Below, piece by piece: positions 33,261-44,549 of a stretch of 64,000 nucleotides of DNA (position 1 is the stretch's first letter; the number at the start of each line of letters is the position of its first letter). The notes under the pieces were generated by a model. The model worked only from the letters and a program-made list of their open reading frames with translations. It was not told where the DNA came from and made no database searches. The stretch comes from Niebla homalea (taxonomy: Eukaryota > Ascomycota > Lecanoromycetes > Lecanorales > Ramalinaceae). The position numbers and the translations under genes are program-made. The stretch spans positions 1,674,001 through 1,738,000 of the forward strand of contig JAHGAU010000006.1 in the NCBI GenBank assembly GCA_019925105.1, given 5' to 3'.

Positions 33261-35148
33261 CTACTTTCCCAGCTGGAATTCTCTAAACCCTCTCAGAAGC
33301 TCATCGAGTTGGCAGATGACATCGCGATGTACTGCTCTTTGGAGGCGAACCGTACTCAGGTCATCACCAAATCCGAAGTCACACTCGATGAGCTGTTGAA
33401 CGATGCTGTCATATCTTGGACCCACATCTGAATTGCCCGACTTCAATAGCATTCTTGCCCGGTAGAGTTGTGTGTTCCTCTGTTCGCTGTCACCATCCAC
33501 CCCAGACTGGCTCAGATCCTCCCACTTCTTCCAGTAGCCTATCTCAAGGAGCAAGATCCCGAGGCTGTAGAGCAACGGGTTTCGAGCCGCTGCTGGAGCA
33601 TGCGTCTTTTCTACAGTCCCACAACCCGGGCTGTTGTCAGAGCCTCTCACTCTTGCGTACAGATGCGGCGCTTTCAGAGGAGAGCTGTTATGCAATAAGG
33701 ACAATGCGTCATCTCCGAGGAAAGTCACGTCGCTGCTCCTCCAAGATCCATGCAGCCACGGAGTGGCATGGTATTGCAAGACAGCAACCGTCAGAATTTT
33801 GGCAAGCCGCAAACGCTCATAGAGAGGGAAATTCCCAAGTCTGTTCGGCTCTGAAAGTGACGAGAGCATATGTCCTAGTGACACGGCTTGCTGGCGACCA
33901 GAGCAAGAATGCCCAGTGGCCGGGAAAATAAAATGCTTGCAACCGGTCTTATTTCCCAGTGTTCCCATGCACGTCTCGGGAGGTAGATCCTGATTGGAGC
34001 ATCGGCGCAGATAATCACAGAAGTCTTTCTTGGTCCGACTGTCCAACGAGAATGCATCCTTTTTACTGATTGTAGGATATACTGGTGGCGCTCTTACAGC
34101 CGAGGATTCAAAGCGAACGTTTTTCTTTGCCTTTCTTTCCGCAGTATCTGAAGGGCAATCCAGTTGACGCTTGAGAGTTTCCTCTAGGCCTTTGAAGTTC
34201 ACAATGACATCCTTGTCGGCCCCTGAGTAGAAATCTTCTACAGTCGTATCAATGATGAAGGATAACGGATTCTTGTGATCAGCGGAGCCAGATAAAGCCA
34301 TCCGAAATTTCAACCAAGGCACCTCACTCCCATTCATAACTGTAAACTCAACTTCAGCACACGTGTGTGCGACATGCTCTGTATGTTTCGTGCAAGCTTG
34401 ACCCAAAGCCTCATGGACCTGCCGAGACGCTTTGCCAACAGTAGCATACCTGTTGATTTCTCTCTCAACGTCTTGGGGACTGTGTCCCTTGGAAGCTTGC
34501 CATTTCTTGGAGGTCGTACAAGATGGAGACGCGAGCTCTCTAAAGTCGTAATTATAGGTCCGGAGGTCGTCAAGATAGTTTCTCAGTTGCGACTTGGAAC
34601 TGCTAAAGCGTAATTTGGTCGCGGTACGACTTTTCCAGCTGGAGCTGTGATTTGCCGTTTCTGTCTCCGTCTTGTACCAACGGAGGGTCAGAATCAGTGG
34701 GTTGTCTGAACGACACAAAAGGAGGCTTGAACACCACACCAACCTGGTCATGTGTATTGAGAGTCACTGAAAGGTTTTGGCAGTAACTTTCAACCGCCTG
34801 TAAGCGCTCGCTGATCAGTTCTATGGTCGTAATGCATGCTCCTCTTTTTGATTTGTCCAGAAACTGCGCAAGACCGGCCTCGAGCTCGATATCATGCCAG
34901 GAATGATGATCTGCAGTCTTGATCATGGCAATAGCAACATCTTGATTTACAACGTTCCCTAGCAAATTCCGGCATTGTTCATGGAATAAGACTTTTTGGA
35001 CATCTAACAACTGAAGAAACTGTTTGGCTTCTTTTGGGAAATGTTTGAAACGAGAGAATGGAGTAACACATCTATCATAGTTTGAGGCTGCAGAGATCAG
35101 TAACGGTAGCAAGGCAAGCGTTAGTCCAGCAATTTCTATTCCAGACAT
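33261..35148 (-). CDS. Fungal DUF7580-type protein
   Basis: Two long minus-strand frames: exon 1 35148-34744 (MSGIEIAGLTLALLPLLISA, the hydrophobic start typical of this family) and exon 2 34670-33261, joined by a tentative 73-nt intron. About 604 residues. The N-terminal half is helical; the C-terminal half shows YERLRLAKILTVAVLQYHAT, WLHGSWRSSDVTF and NPLLYSLGILLLEIGYWKKW, the part named DUF7580, which looks like a degenerate kinase C-lobe (my inference). The splice site is the weakest point: donor GTTGGT and acceptor AAG; other combinations are possible. Such proteins are numerous in filamentous ascomycetes and their role is not established. It is divergently paired with the finger gene at 35502. 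Confidence 0.72.
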
Positions 35149-35501
35149 CGCGTTGTCGGCACCTCTTGACCTGCTGTGTCCAGGATGAAATGAAAAGGAT
35201 CACACGAGGACTGGCTCTTTTTACATTCAATCAGGCAATGCGTTGTCCGGCGGAATCTGGTCTTGACTTATGGTGGCCTTATGGCAGCTTATTGGCCCCT
35301 CATTGCACGAGGCAGACTTCTATCATGCAGGGTCAAGCGATCCGCACGGCTGCGCCTCAAACACCAGCGCCCTGCTGTGGTGGTATTGGTTTATCATCGA
35401 ACACAGTCTGCACATTAAGACTTTAAAGTGCACTTCCTACCATTGATTGCGTAAGGATTTCAACTTTCCTCTACGAAGCGCCATTATTGTGTAGATTGAC
35501 G
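35149..35501. promoter_or_regulatory. Divergent promoter between DUF7580-type and C2H2/GATA genes
   Basis: 353 bases separate two start codons pointing away from each other. Shared control is possible but not shown by any motif I recognise. Confidence 0.5.
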
Positions 35502-38500
35502 ATGGGTTCGCCCGCAGCGGAAGACAAGGACTACACAGCGCAAAGGCTAAACACCAACCGCGAGACTGCCTCAAGAGGTATTTGCGAACGTGATCCTGAT
35601 GAAAGCTTCGCTTCTCGACTCTATAATAGCTGCGTTGCAGAGTTTCGTGGCCTCTGCCAATATAAAGAACGACAGATCGGCCCTGAGGCTTCAAAGTCGA
35701 GCTTCTGGGATGAGCTTGCGCGTTTGTACATGTGGGGCGAGTATTTCAGAGATGGGGAGTTGGATATGGCTCTGACACCCTCAGAGGAACTGGCAAGTAA
35801 GGTCATAAGTCTACTGAGCGCCATTGGCAAGAAACTCCTGAAACGTAATACCCATCGCGCGTTTCCTCTCAAAAGCCTCAACGACAGCTGACAGCCAGCC
35901 AACAGACTCTCCCTTGATAGTCAGCTCGCCTGATGAACGAAATGGGGATGTGCTTGGAAACTCTGAGTTGTCATCCTTAATCGAACAAGCAGATATCATA
36001 CTATCAAGGACCAATGGCGAAGAACGGTTTGCCGCCGACGATTGGGCTGATCAAGACGACTCAGATTCCGACGCCGCATCCATCGAAGAAGAAGCTGAGT
36101 TTTGTGAGGATATTGAGTTTAACACGAGATGTCTCATGCAGCTCGTTCCTGCTCTAGAGCAAAACATCATTTCCAGCCGGAAACCCCCGACTCCCATTGA
36201 CCGACACACTTCTCATACTTTCTTGGTGTCTGAGCCCGCAAGGGCATATATCTCGTTAGTCCAGCAGACGTTTCAAAAGGCGGATGTGAAGCTAGTCCAA
36301 CGCCTTGCAGAAGCCAACTGGCAGCGGCACGAAAGACGATTGTATGGACACGGAGAGGAACGCAATGAGCCGTCTGCGCACGTCGCCTGCTCCGTATTCC
36401 ATGATTCAGGTCTAGGAACAACCGTACCTGAGTCTAGTCAACACGCACCCTCGCTAGCTTCCCATGCCTCCTCCGCTTCAAGTGTTGGAAAGCAAGAGTC
36501 GTCCTTCCTTGGTATACCACCCATGCCTCCAGAGGTCATCAGTGGGCAAAATTTCCTATGTACGCTATGTGGGACCACCCAATCACATATCAGAAATAGC
36601 CTAGATTGGAAGTAAGTAGACCACATGCCGCAGCTGACGAGTCTCGTGGCTAACAAGTTTTAAGGAGGCATGTCTTTCATGACCTGAAGCCATACATTTG
36701 TACATTCCCGGAATGCAGCCTCGAACTTGTCCAATTTTCTACGCGGGTGGAATGGGCGGAACATGAATTTTCTTGTCATCGCTTTGTGGAGGAGTGGCAC
36801 TGTCCTTTGTGCCCCCAAAACATCCATGATCGACGAGACTGTGAGCAACATCTGGAACACAGCCATGGATTGTTGCCTCCAGAATTAGCCTACTGGACCG
36901 ATCGGGCTTGGACCAGAAAGGCGAGAGCAATGAGCATGGAGGAGTGCCTTCTTTGCCGGACGGTCCCCGCTGAAGGCCGTCAAGCTTTCATCAAGCATTG
37001 TTGCCAACACATGGAAGAAATTGCTCTCATGGCCATGCCTCCCATTGCCGAGGATGGATCAGAATCAAATGAGGATAATCACGATGAAGACAGATGGAGT
37101 CGGAGTTCTGAGAGCTCTCTTCACATAAATTCGTGGGATACAGGGGCATTGGCTGGGACTTCCATGGCGCACGTTGATTCGACTATTATTGAACACGCAT
37201 CAGCAGCCATCCCAAGAGAGCACGTTCCCATTCTTGATGATGACACGAGATCTCGCATCGGGGTTGGTGAAGGAGAGGGTGGTGGTAACAATAACGGTGA
37301 TGGAGGAGCTGGGAACGATGGCAGCGATGATGACTGGGCTGACAGCTGGGGAGCGTCAAACAAGAAGAAGAAAGGCAAGAAAGCCAAAGAGGAGGAAAAG
37401 AAGGAAAAGGAGGAAGAAGAGGAGAGGAAGAGAGCCGAAGAGGAGAGGAAGCAAGCCGAAGAGGAGAGGAAGAAAGCCGAAGAGGAAACTAAGGATGCCT
37501 TGTCGTGGGCTAATGAAGAGGATGATGGTGGTGATTGGGACGGATTCGCCACGAAAAAGGATAAGAAAAAGAAGCACATGGAGCCCTACAACTCGCCACT
37601 CAACAGTGGGCATCCATGCACCGCCATGAATGGAGTCAGCCCATGCAACAAGATATTCCAAAGCAAAAAACATCTCCAGAGACACTACAATAGCATGCAC
37701 ATAAAGGCACCGAAATATATATGTGCTCATTGTGGTAGTGGGTTTGCTCGGCGAGATACCCTTGGAAGGTATTTCCTCACCACTATCATAGCTTGTTCAC
37801 TCTGTACTGATTTGTGATCTAGGCATACTGAAGACGGCTGCCCAAAGAAGGCTGAGCTTGGTTTCCGTGAGACCAATGACCAGATAATTTCCACGAGCTC
37901 ACAAGCAGCACTGGATCAGGAGTCCGCAAGAGCAGATCCAAAGCAAACTGATCAACGCAAGACACTGGATTACCCGGAACCTGACCAAGGCTCGCTTGGC
38001 CCACTCGACCAAGAAGTTTCAAGTCATAACGTAATGAAACCAAGAAGTCCAATTCCCCCTCCAGGACGGTGTCACAGCTGCAATCGAGCCTCGACGCCCG
38101 AATGGCGTCGAGGACCTGATGGCCCTGGAACACTGTGTAATGCCTGCGGAATTCGTACGTGGCGTCCGTTGCTTTTTAAACCGATCATGGTTGCTGATCT
38201 TGGGACATTAGATTATGCCAAACTCACTCAGCATCTAGCCACGAAGAATGCCGGCGACTCTTCAAATTCTCGAGGACAGGATCCTAGCCTCATCCCAGCA
38301 GCAGCGCGCGAACTACCCTCGTATGATGATGCACACCCCCGTTCGTTACCTCAGGGCAATCCGCCAGCCTATCAAACTCCGCCTCAAGCATACGAATTCA
38401 AGTGCAATGAGTGTAATGATGGTCACGTATGGAAGCTTAGGGATCACACCTATTGTGAGGGATGTAGTAACAGGTGTAATGCTGGCTCCACTTATTACGA

Positions 38501-38531
38501 CAGACGGGGCCACGAAATACGAGATTACTGA
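35502..38531 (+). CDS. C2H2 zinc-finger protein with C-terminal GATA-type finger
   Basis: Five exons: 35502-35844, 35906-36611, 36665-37768, 37823-38154, 38212-38531; introns 61, 53, 54 and 57 nt; 934 residues. The N-terminal region ([32 protein letters not shown]) is shared by many dothideomycete finger proteins. C2H2-like fingers lie at about 330-420 ([18 protein letters not shown]...HLEHSH) and 650-720 ([19 protein letters not shown]). A Lys/Glu coiled coil ([18 protein letters not shown]) lies near 580-630. The last intron falls inside the GATA finger: splicing turns CNACGI plus the next exon into CNACGIHYAKLTQ, the canonical end of CX2CX18CX2C fingers. The C-terminus has another cysteine cluster ([18 protein letters not shown]). 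Probably a DNA-binding regulator (inference). It ends about 100 bases before the AT-rich block. Confidence 0.8.
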
Positions 38532-38960
38532 CTCTCATTGTTATGAGCAGGCTGGCTCATAAGGGCTACTGGGTGGTGTACCTGGTGGATGGACCATGAG
38601 TATTGCGGTGGTAATATATAAACGAGATACTCGGGTCGTCTATCCCGGTTACTAGCTATAAAAGGTAAGGTGGCTTAACGTATATTAATAAAAGGCCTTT
38701 TTGGTTAATATTTATACTTTTACTCTTTATAGTTATTCTTTCGATTAATATATACCCTTATAATCTTATTTTCAGTATAACCTTATTATAAGAATAATTA
38801 TTAATCTTTCTTATAGTTATATATAAACGTAATTATTTTTAAATAGACCTTAAGAGTTTTAACTCTTACCGGAATTAATAAATTTTATAATATATATCAG
38901 GGTTCAGGGGTATTGGTAGCTCAGGAGTAGGCCCTATCGACTAGGTATATTAAGGCCTTT
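38532..38960. other. Transition from gene-bearing DNA to RIP-degraded block
   Basis: Base composition changes abruptly near 38640: mixed sequence becomes TA-dominated. The strip up to 38960 is degraded repeat DNA I cannot assign, apart from a less mutated patch at about 38900-38945. Confidence 0.7.
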
Positions 38961-39293
38961 TGTTAACAGCTAGCGCCATCTTTACGCCGGTGTTACAGTG
39001 GTGCGCTATACTGTTACGTTAAGGTTAGCCGTTAGGCCTTAATAAAGGGCCTTAATAACGGCCTTAATATATATTATTTATAAACCGTAACTTAACCGGC
39101 GTAAAGCGGGGTAATTATTACCTTTATCTTAAGTAAAGGTTATACCTTGATTGTTTTTAAATTCCTTAAGAATCAATCTTATTATTAATTTACTTATTAA
39201 AGTAATATTTAAGTATCCAGATTATAACGTTATGTCTTTTATACCTATTTTTTTTAATCCCGTTAATATATTATTAACGAAGTTAATTTAATA
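38961..39293 (+). repeat. 5' LTR of the chromovirus
   Basis: 333 bp, starts TGTTAACAGCTAGCGCC. Its outer (left) end is CG-bearing and nearly unmutated; its inner (right) end is TA-converted compared with the 3' LTR. Confidence 0.9.
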
Positions 39294-40350
39294 TTTTAAT
39301 TCTTCTTTCTTATTAAGGAAAAGGCCCGACGTTACCGTTATAATAAATACTTAATTAACTTAATAAACCTTAAAATAAAAAGGCGATATTCGTTTTTTAA
39401 TTAAGAACCTTTTTATTATAATTAAGCAGATTATAGCGGTAAAGTACCGTTATAATATTATAGCTTAATAAACTTAACTTTTAGAACTATAATTTAAAGT
39501 TAACCGGCTTAAAATTAAAAATTATACTTATTAAAAGTATATATTTAATTACGTTAACGTATAATATAAAAGTTTACGCTCCGGGATTATCCCCCGTATT
39601 AATTTTATTATAAATTTTTATATTAATAATATATTGCCGGCGGCTTTTATTTTATTTTATAAAAGTAAGTTTTTTTATCCGGAAAAACTTAAATTATATT
39701 AAAATAAATTTAAAAATAAGTATTAAACGTAATTTATTAACTTAAAGAAATAATTTATACTTTATCTTAAATACTTTCTTATTAAGAGAAAAAAAGTAAT
39801 TTTTTATTTAAGGTTTATTTTTCATAAAATCTTTAACTTACCGGATAAAAAAATTAATAAAATAAGTTATTAAGAACTTAAAGATAAGCTTATAAACTTA
39901 ATAATTAATCTAGAAAATTATTAATTTTTTTATTATAAACGTTTTAAGGATATTAAGTAATACTTTAATTAAAAAATAACGTAATTCCGTAATATTTTAA
40001 AAATTATAAAAAAAAACTTATTATTATTATTAAATAAGTTTTATACTTATATATTCTTTATAAAGCTTTTATCGGAGCTTAAAATTAAAATTATTATAAT
40101 TAATAAAATAGTAAAAACCCGGAATAATATTATAACGGTAATAATTATATAAAAGAATAACTTAAAGCGTATTATTAATAATAATTAAAAAGTTAATAAG
40201 GGTAAATCCCTTAAAAATAAGGTATTTAAACCTAATTCTGACGGCTTAAAACCGGCGTATATCCTTATTAAAAATAATTTTTATAATTAAAAACGTAAAA
40301 TTATATTTAAAAACTTTAACGCCGCCCTTAAAGTAAATAAAAACGTTAAG

Positions 40351-40392
40351 TATTATATATATTATAGAAAAGGCTATTATGTATCCAATTAT
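40351..40392 (+). other. Degenerate gag CCHC zinc knuckle
   Basis: A frame reads YYIYYRKGYYVSNY, with tyrosine codons (TAT) at all four ligand positions of a CX2CX4HX4C knuckle, as expected when TGT and CAT codons become TAT by C-to-T/G-to-A change. Confidence 0.7.
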
Positions 40393-41319
40393 TTTACCGT
40401 CTTATAAAATAAGGTCTTAATAATAAGCGTGAAATCTTATAAAAAGGATAATATATTAAAAAACGATAAAATTTTAACGGTATTTTAAAGTCGGAATTAA
40501 TAAAAAGATAATTAAAAATATATTTAATTTTTATTATTAAAAGTTAAATAAGTTTTTAAGATAATCCTTAATTATTAAGTATATTAATTAATATTAAAGC
40601 TTAAATAAATTTAATTTTATAAGCGTATATAATTTAATAAGACTTATAATTAACCTTTACCGTTTTACTATAAGTAACTTTTCTTAATAATAAATAAATC
40701 TTTTATTATAACGTTTATTAATTATAATATTATTTAATTAATAATTAAAAGTAAAAAAAGCAATTTAAAATACTTTTTACATTATTAATTAAAAAGGTTT
40801 AAATATAATCCTTAATTTATTAACTTTATACGCTTTATGAATAATAATTAATCCGGCGGCGGATAAAAAATATTTTAAGGTTAATTCTTATAAATTATAA
40901 ATTAATAACGTTAATAATTTTAATTAAAGTTTAATAAAGATTAATAAGGTCTTTATAATTATTTACGTAAACGTAGCGATAAAACGCTTAGAAGTACCGT
41001 GAATCTTTTAAGGCAATTTAATACGTATAAGTACTATAAAAGACTTTATTAACCGGAACGTTCTAAGGGAGTTAAGTAAATATATAAATACCTTTTTTAA
41101 TAATATAATTAATATCTTATTTAAATTAAAATAAAGAAATTATATTATTAACTTAAATAAAAAAAAGTTATTATATAATCTTTTATATAATTTATCTCGG
41201 GTAAAGTTAATAAAGCTTTAACAGTATTTAAAGGATATTATAATTTAAAGTTAAATTCGTTACTTAATATTATCCGTAAACGCCTTAATCCTTTTTATAT
41301 TTAAGAAAGATAACGGCTT

Positions 41320-41768
41320 TTATTTTTATATCGATTATTATGGATTAAATACGGTTATAATTAAAATCGATACTTATTATCCTTAGTTACCGAGACTTTT
41401 AACCGGTTAAATAGCTTTAAATAGTTTATTAAGTTAGACCTTAAAGATATTTATTATCGGTTACGGATTAAGTCCGGTAATAAATAGAAAACAGCGTTTT
41501 ATATATATTATAATTACTTTTAGTATTTTATTATATTATTTAAATTAATTAACGCTTTAATAACCTTTTAAGCTTATATTAACCGTACCCTTATTAATTT
41601 TATCGATATAACTTATATAATTTATTTAAATAATATTTTAATATTTAATAAAAACCCGGTGGATTATTAACGTTATATTTAATAAATCCTTAAATAATTT
41701 TATTAATTTTAATTTTATATTAATCTTGAAAAATATTAATTTAATATTATTTAAGTAAAGTTCTTAAA
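41320..41768 (+). other. Gypsy reverse transcriptase relic, 5' part
   Basis: Frames read KLDLKDIYYRLRIKSG, KTAFYIYYNYFQYF, ITFQAYINRTLINFID and IIYLNNILIFNK, matching Ty3/gypsy RT palm motifs in order. The catalytic YLDD box reads YLNN (near 41620-41640), explained by G-to-A change. Interrupted at 41769 by the small LTR element. Confidence 0.85.
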
Positions 41769-41773
41769 GTTTC

Positions 41774-41936
41774 TGTCACGGTATGGACCATGGGAGGATT
41801 CCTTGGCACGGAGCGGCCTTACCTTCTTCCGTATATTTAGCGCGCATACTTATATTATATACTTTTCATAGTTAGATAGCGAATCATTATATATATTATA
41901 TTTACTTACTTTATATATACCGTATTTCTTATAATA
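41774..41936 (+). repeat. 5' LTR of small element A1
   Basis: 163 bp. First about 55 bases retain TGG/CACGG sites; the rest is TA-converted relative to the 3' LTR. Confidence 0.88.
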
Positions 41937-43642
41937 AATAGTAATAATAACCTAATAATTTAAACGTTCCTATAGCTTTAGTATAACCGTTAATACGCTA
42001 TAATCAGTATATCTATATTATGGCTTTTATAATAACCGCGTTAAACGTATTTCCTTAATACTTAATTTATCGATCCTTTTAAACGGTTTTTCGACGTATA
42101 TTTTATATTTAATAAGGAAGGCCTTATTACTCGATTAAAATTATAAGACCTATAAACTTAATAAGCTCTTTAATAAAAACCTTAAAAACTTAAAAAGAAA
42201 AAGCCTTTATAAATAAATTTTATTAATAATAACCTTAAAACTATATTAAAGTATCTTACTTTAAGCTTTAAAAAAAGATTTAATATACTTAAATAAACCA
42301 ATAAAAAGCTTATTAATAAAGTTATTAAGCTTAAAGTTTAACGTTTACCCTCAAAGGAGCGATAAGAAGAATAACGTTAACGAAAGTTCTTACCGTTAAT
42401 TAATATAGAATTAAAAAAGAAATTTATATTTATAACCTTAAAAAAAGACCGTTTCTATATTAAAGAACTTGGATACTTCGATAATATTAATAACGTCTAT
42501 ACGTTTATTAATAGAATTAAGACCCTTATTAAGGTGAAAAGTGGTAAGTTTATTAAAAACTATATAGTTTTTAGCTTTATAAACCCGGCAGGATTAAATA
42601 AGGCCTATAATTAATAAATATTTAAACTCTTAAGTAATGGACGTAAGGCTTTAACTTACGGTATATTATCGATAACTCCCCTTTACGACGTACTTATTTC
42701 TCGGTTTAAGATACCGGAATACTAAACCCTTAATTAATTAAATTAAATACGTTATATACGTAAAAACGTTATAGACAAGAAGTTTATAATAGCCTTTATT
42801 GGTTAAGTTATAACTCTTATTAAGCGATTAAATTAAAAAGGTAATTTATAATTAGTTTTTATTAAATTTAAACTATTATTATAGAGCATTTTACCATTTT
42901 TTAACGGTAACGGTAATATGGATTACTTTATATCTTAAGTATAGATTCAGCAGATAATATAATATAAGTAATACCGTATTTACGGTAAAATACCTTACTT
43001 ATAGCAAATAATACCAAATGCCGTTACCAATAATTACGATCACGATAAACGATTTAATCGTGATCGACGTCCTTACTTACCCTATAATAACTATTCAAAT
43101 TAAGGCCCTTACCCAGGTTAAAAACTCCTTATTGTGAATTACGTAAATGTATTAGTATACCAGGTTAAACTTATTAATAACGACGACTTTAACCTATTTT
43201 ATTACGTTCTTAATAACGACGTCCTTAAATATATTAAAGCTAACTTTAGTAATATTCGTTAAGAAGGTTACGATCTTATTAATAAGTAAGGGTATTATTA
43301 GCGGGCTTATAAATTACTTAAATAATAATACCTTTAATATACGACTTAGTAATACCCCGGAGATTACGTTTTTAAGCGATTTAACTTAATTATAATCTTT
43401 AAATCTATGATTATTTCCCGGGTAAATTACGATAATTACTTGGTTTACGGTTTTTCGGTTTTTCTAATATACGATTTTATTACCCTTTATTTCTCGATAA
43501 TTATATATATAAATAACGTTATTTATATACTCGGAGTTTTTCCTCGGTTATTTTTATTATTAAGTATATTAAAATTCATAATATTTTATAGTAAATATAG
43601 TACGATATAGACATCGCTTTTTTCTCTTTTTTATAGGTATAT

Positions 43643-43805
43643 TATTACGGTATAGACCATAGAAAGATTCCTTAACACGGAGCGGCCTTACCTTCTTCCG
43701 CATACTTGGCGCGCATACTTATATTACGCACCCTTCATAGCTAGATAACGAATCATCATACATATTACACCCACTCACTTTATGCATACCGCATTTCTCG
43801 TGACA
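43643..43805 (+). repeat. 3' LTR of small element A1
   Basis: 163 bp, same length as its partner. Its first about 55 bases are TA-converted, while the last 100 retain CACCC, CACTC, GCATAC and CGTGACA. Confidence 0.88.
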
Positions 43806-43810
43806 GTTTC

Positions 43811-44520
43811 TCGTTTTTATTAAAGGGATTTAAATGGATTAAAAGCGTATTTAAATAATTAAGGATTAACTTACCCTAAAACTTTACCGGAAAATATAAA
43901 TCTTTTTAAGCTTTATAAATTTTTATCGTTATTTTGTTTATAAATATTTAAGGATAATTAAGCCTTTAATTAATCTACTTAATAATAATAAAGAAGGGAA
44001 AAAGGTTAGCCCGTTAAAGTAAAATAATACGGTAAATACGGCGTTCCGCCGGTTTTATGAAATATTTATTAACGTATTATTACTCCGTTATTTTAACTTA
44101 GAACGGGGGGTATAAATAAAAACCGATATATTTAATTTTACTATTATAGGTATTTTATTTTAATAGTTGAAGAAAAACTATTAACGCTTAATTATATATT
44201 AATCCCAAAAAATAACCTCCGTTAAATAGAATTATAAAACGTATAATTAAAAGTTCCTTATTATTATTATAGCGTTTAAGTAATAATAGTATTATTTAAA
44301 AAAAAAAATTTAAAGTTATTTAAGTATAAATTAATTATAATAACCTCCGGGGATTTATAAAATAAACGGCGTTAAGCCCGCGTTAAGTTAAATAAGCCTT
44401 AAAATTTATTATTTATAATTTTAAAATATTTTATCGTTAAAATAAAATAAACCTTATTAATCCTTTATTAAGACGTTTAAATTATAAAAAATTTTATTTT
44501 TTAATATTACCTTATTATTT
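43811..44520 (+). other. Gypsy RT end and RNase H relic
   Basis: Continues the RT frame after the insertion: FIKGI, then IQIFLSFINFYRYFVYKY and IIKPLINLL, the RT thumb region, then RNase H-like AFRRFYEIFINVLLLRYF, TDIFNFTIIGILFQ and a TALSPRQVK segment near 44365. Ends where the LINE begins. Confidence 0.8.
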
Positions 44521-44549
44521 ACTTTATAGAATAAGTTTATACTTAATGA

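Larger units (their letters stand above)
41774..43805 (+). mobile_element. Small LTR element with gag relic only (family A, copy 1), nested in gypsy RT
   Basis: 2,032 bp with 163-bp LTRs at 41774-41936 and 43643-43805, ends TGTCACG...CGTGACA, and target duplication GTTTC at 41769-41773 and 43806-43810. The internal 1.7 kb has a gag-like frame near 42465-42620 (GYFDNINNVYTFINRIKTLI) and no recognisable RT, RNase H or integrase. It therefore depends on enzymes from elsewhere, similar in layout to the plant TR-GAG elements (known class). It lacks coding capacity now because of stops. The gypsy RT frame resumes at 43811. Confidence 0.88.

Noticed and set aside
43407..43610. Open frame of 67 codons in the AT-rich block
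   Set aside because: It lies in the shared block and 3' interior of element A1, a RIP-degraded stretch rich in Ile/Tyr/Leu codons; no independent gene.
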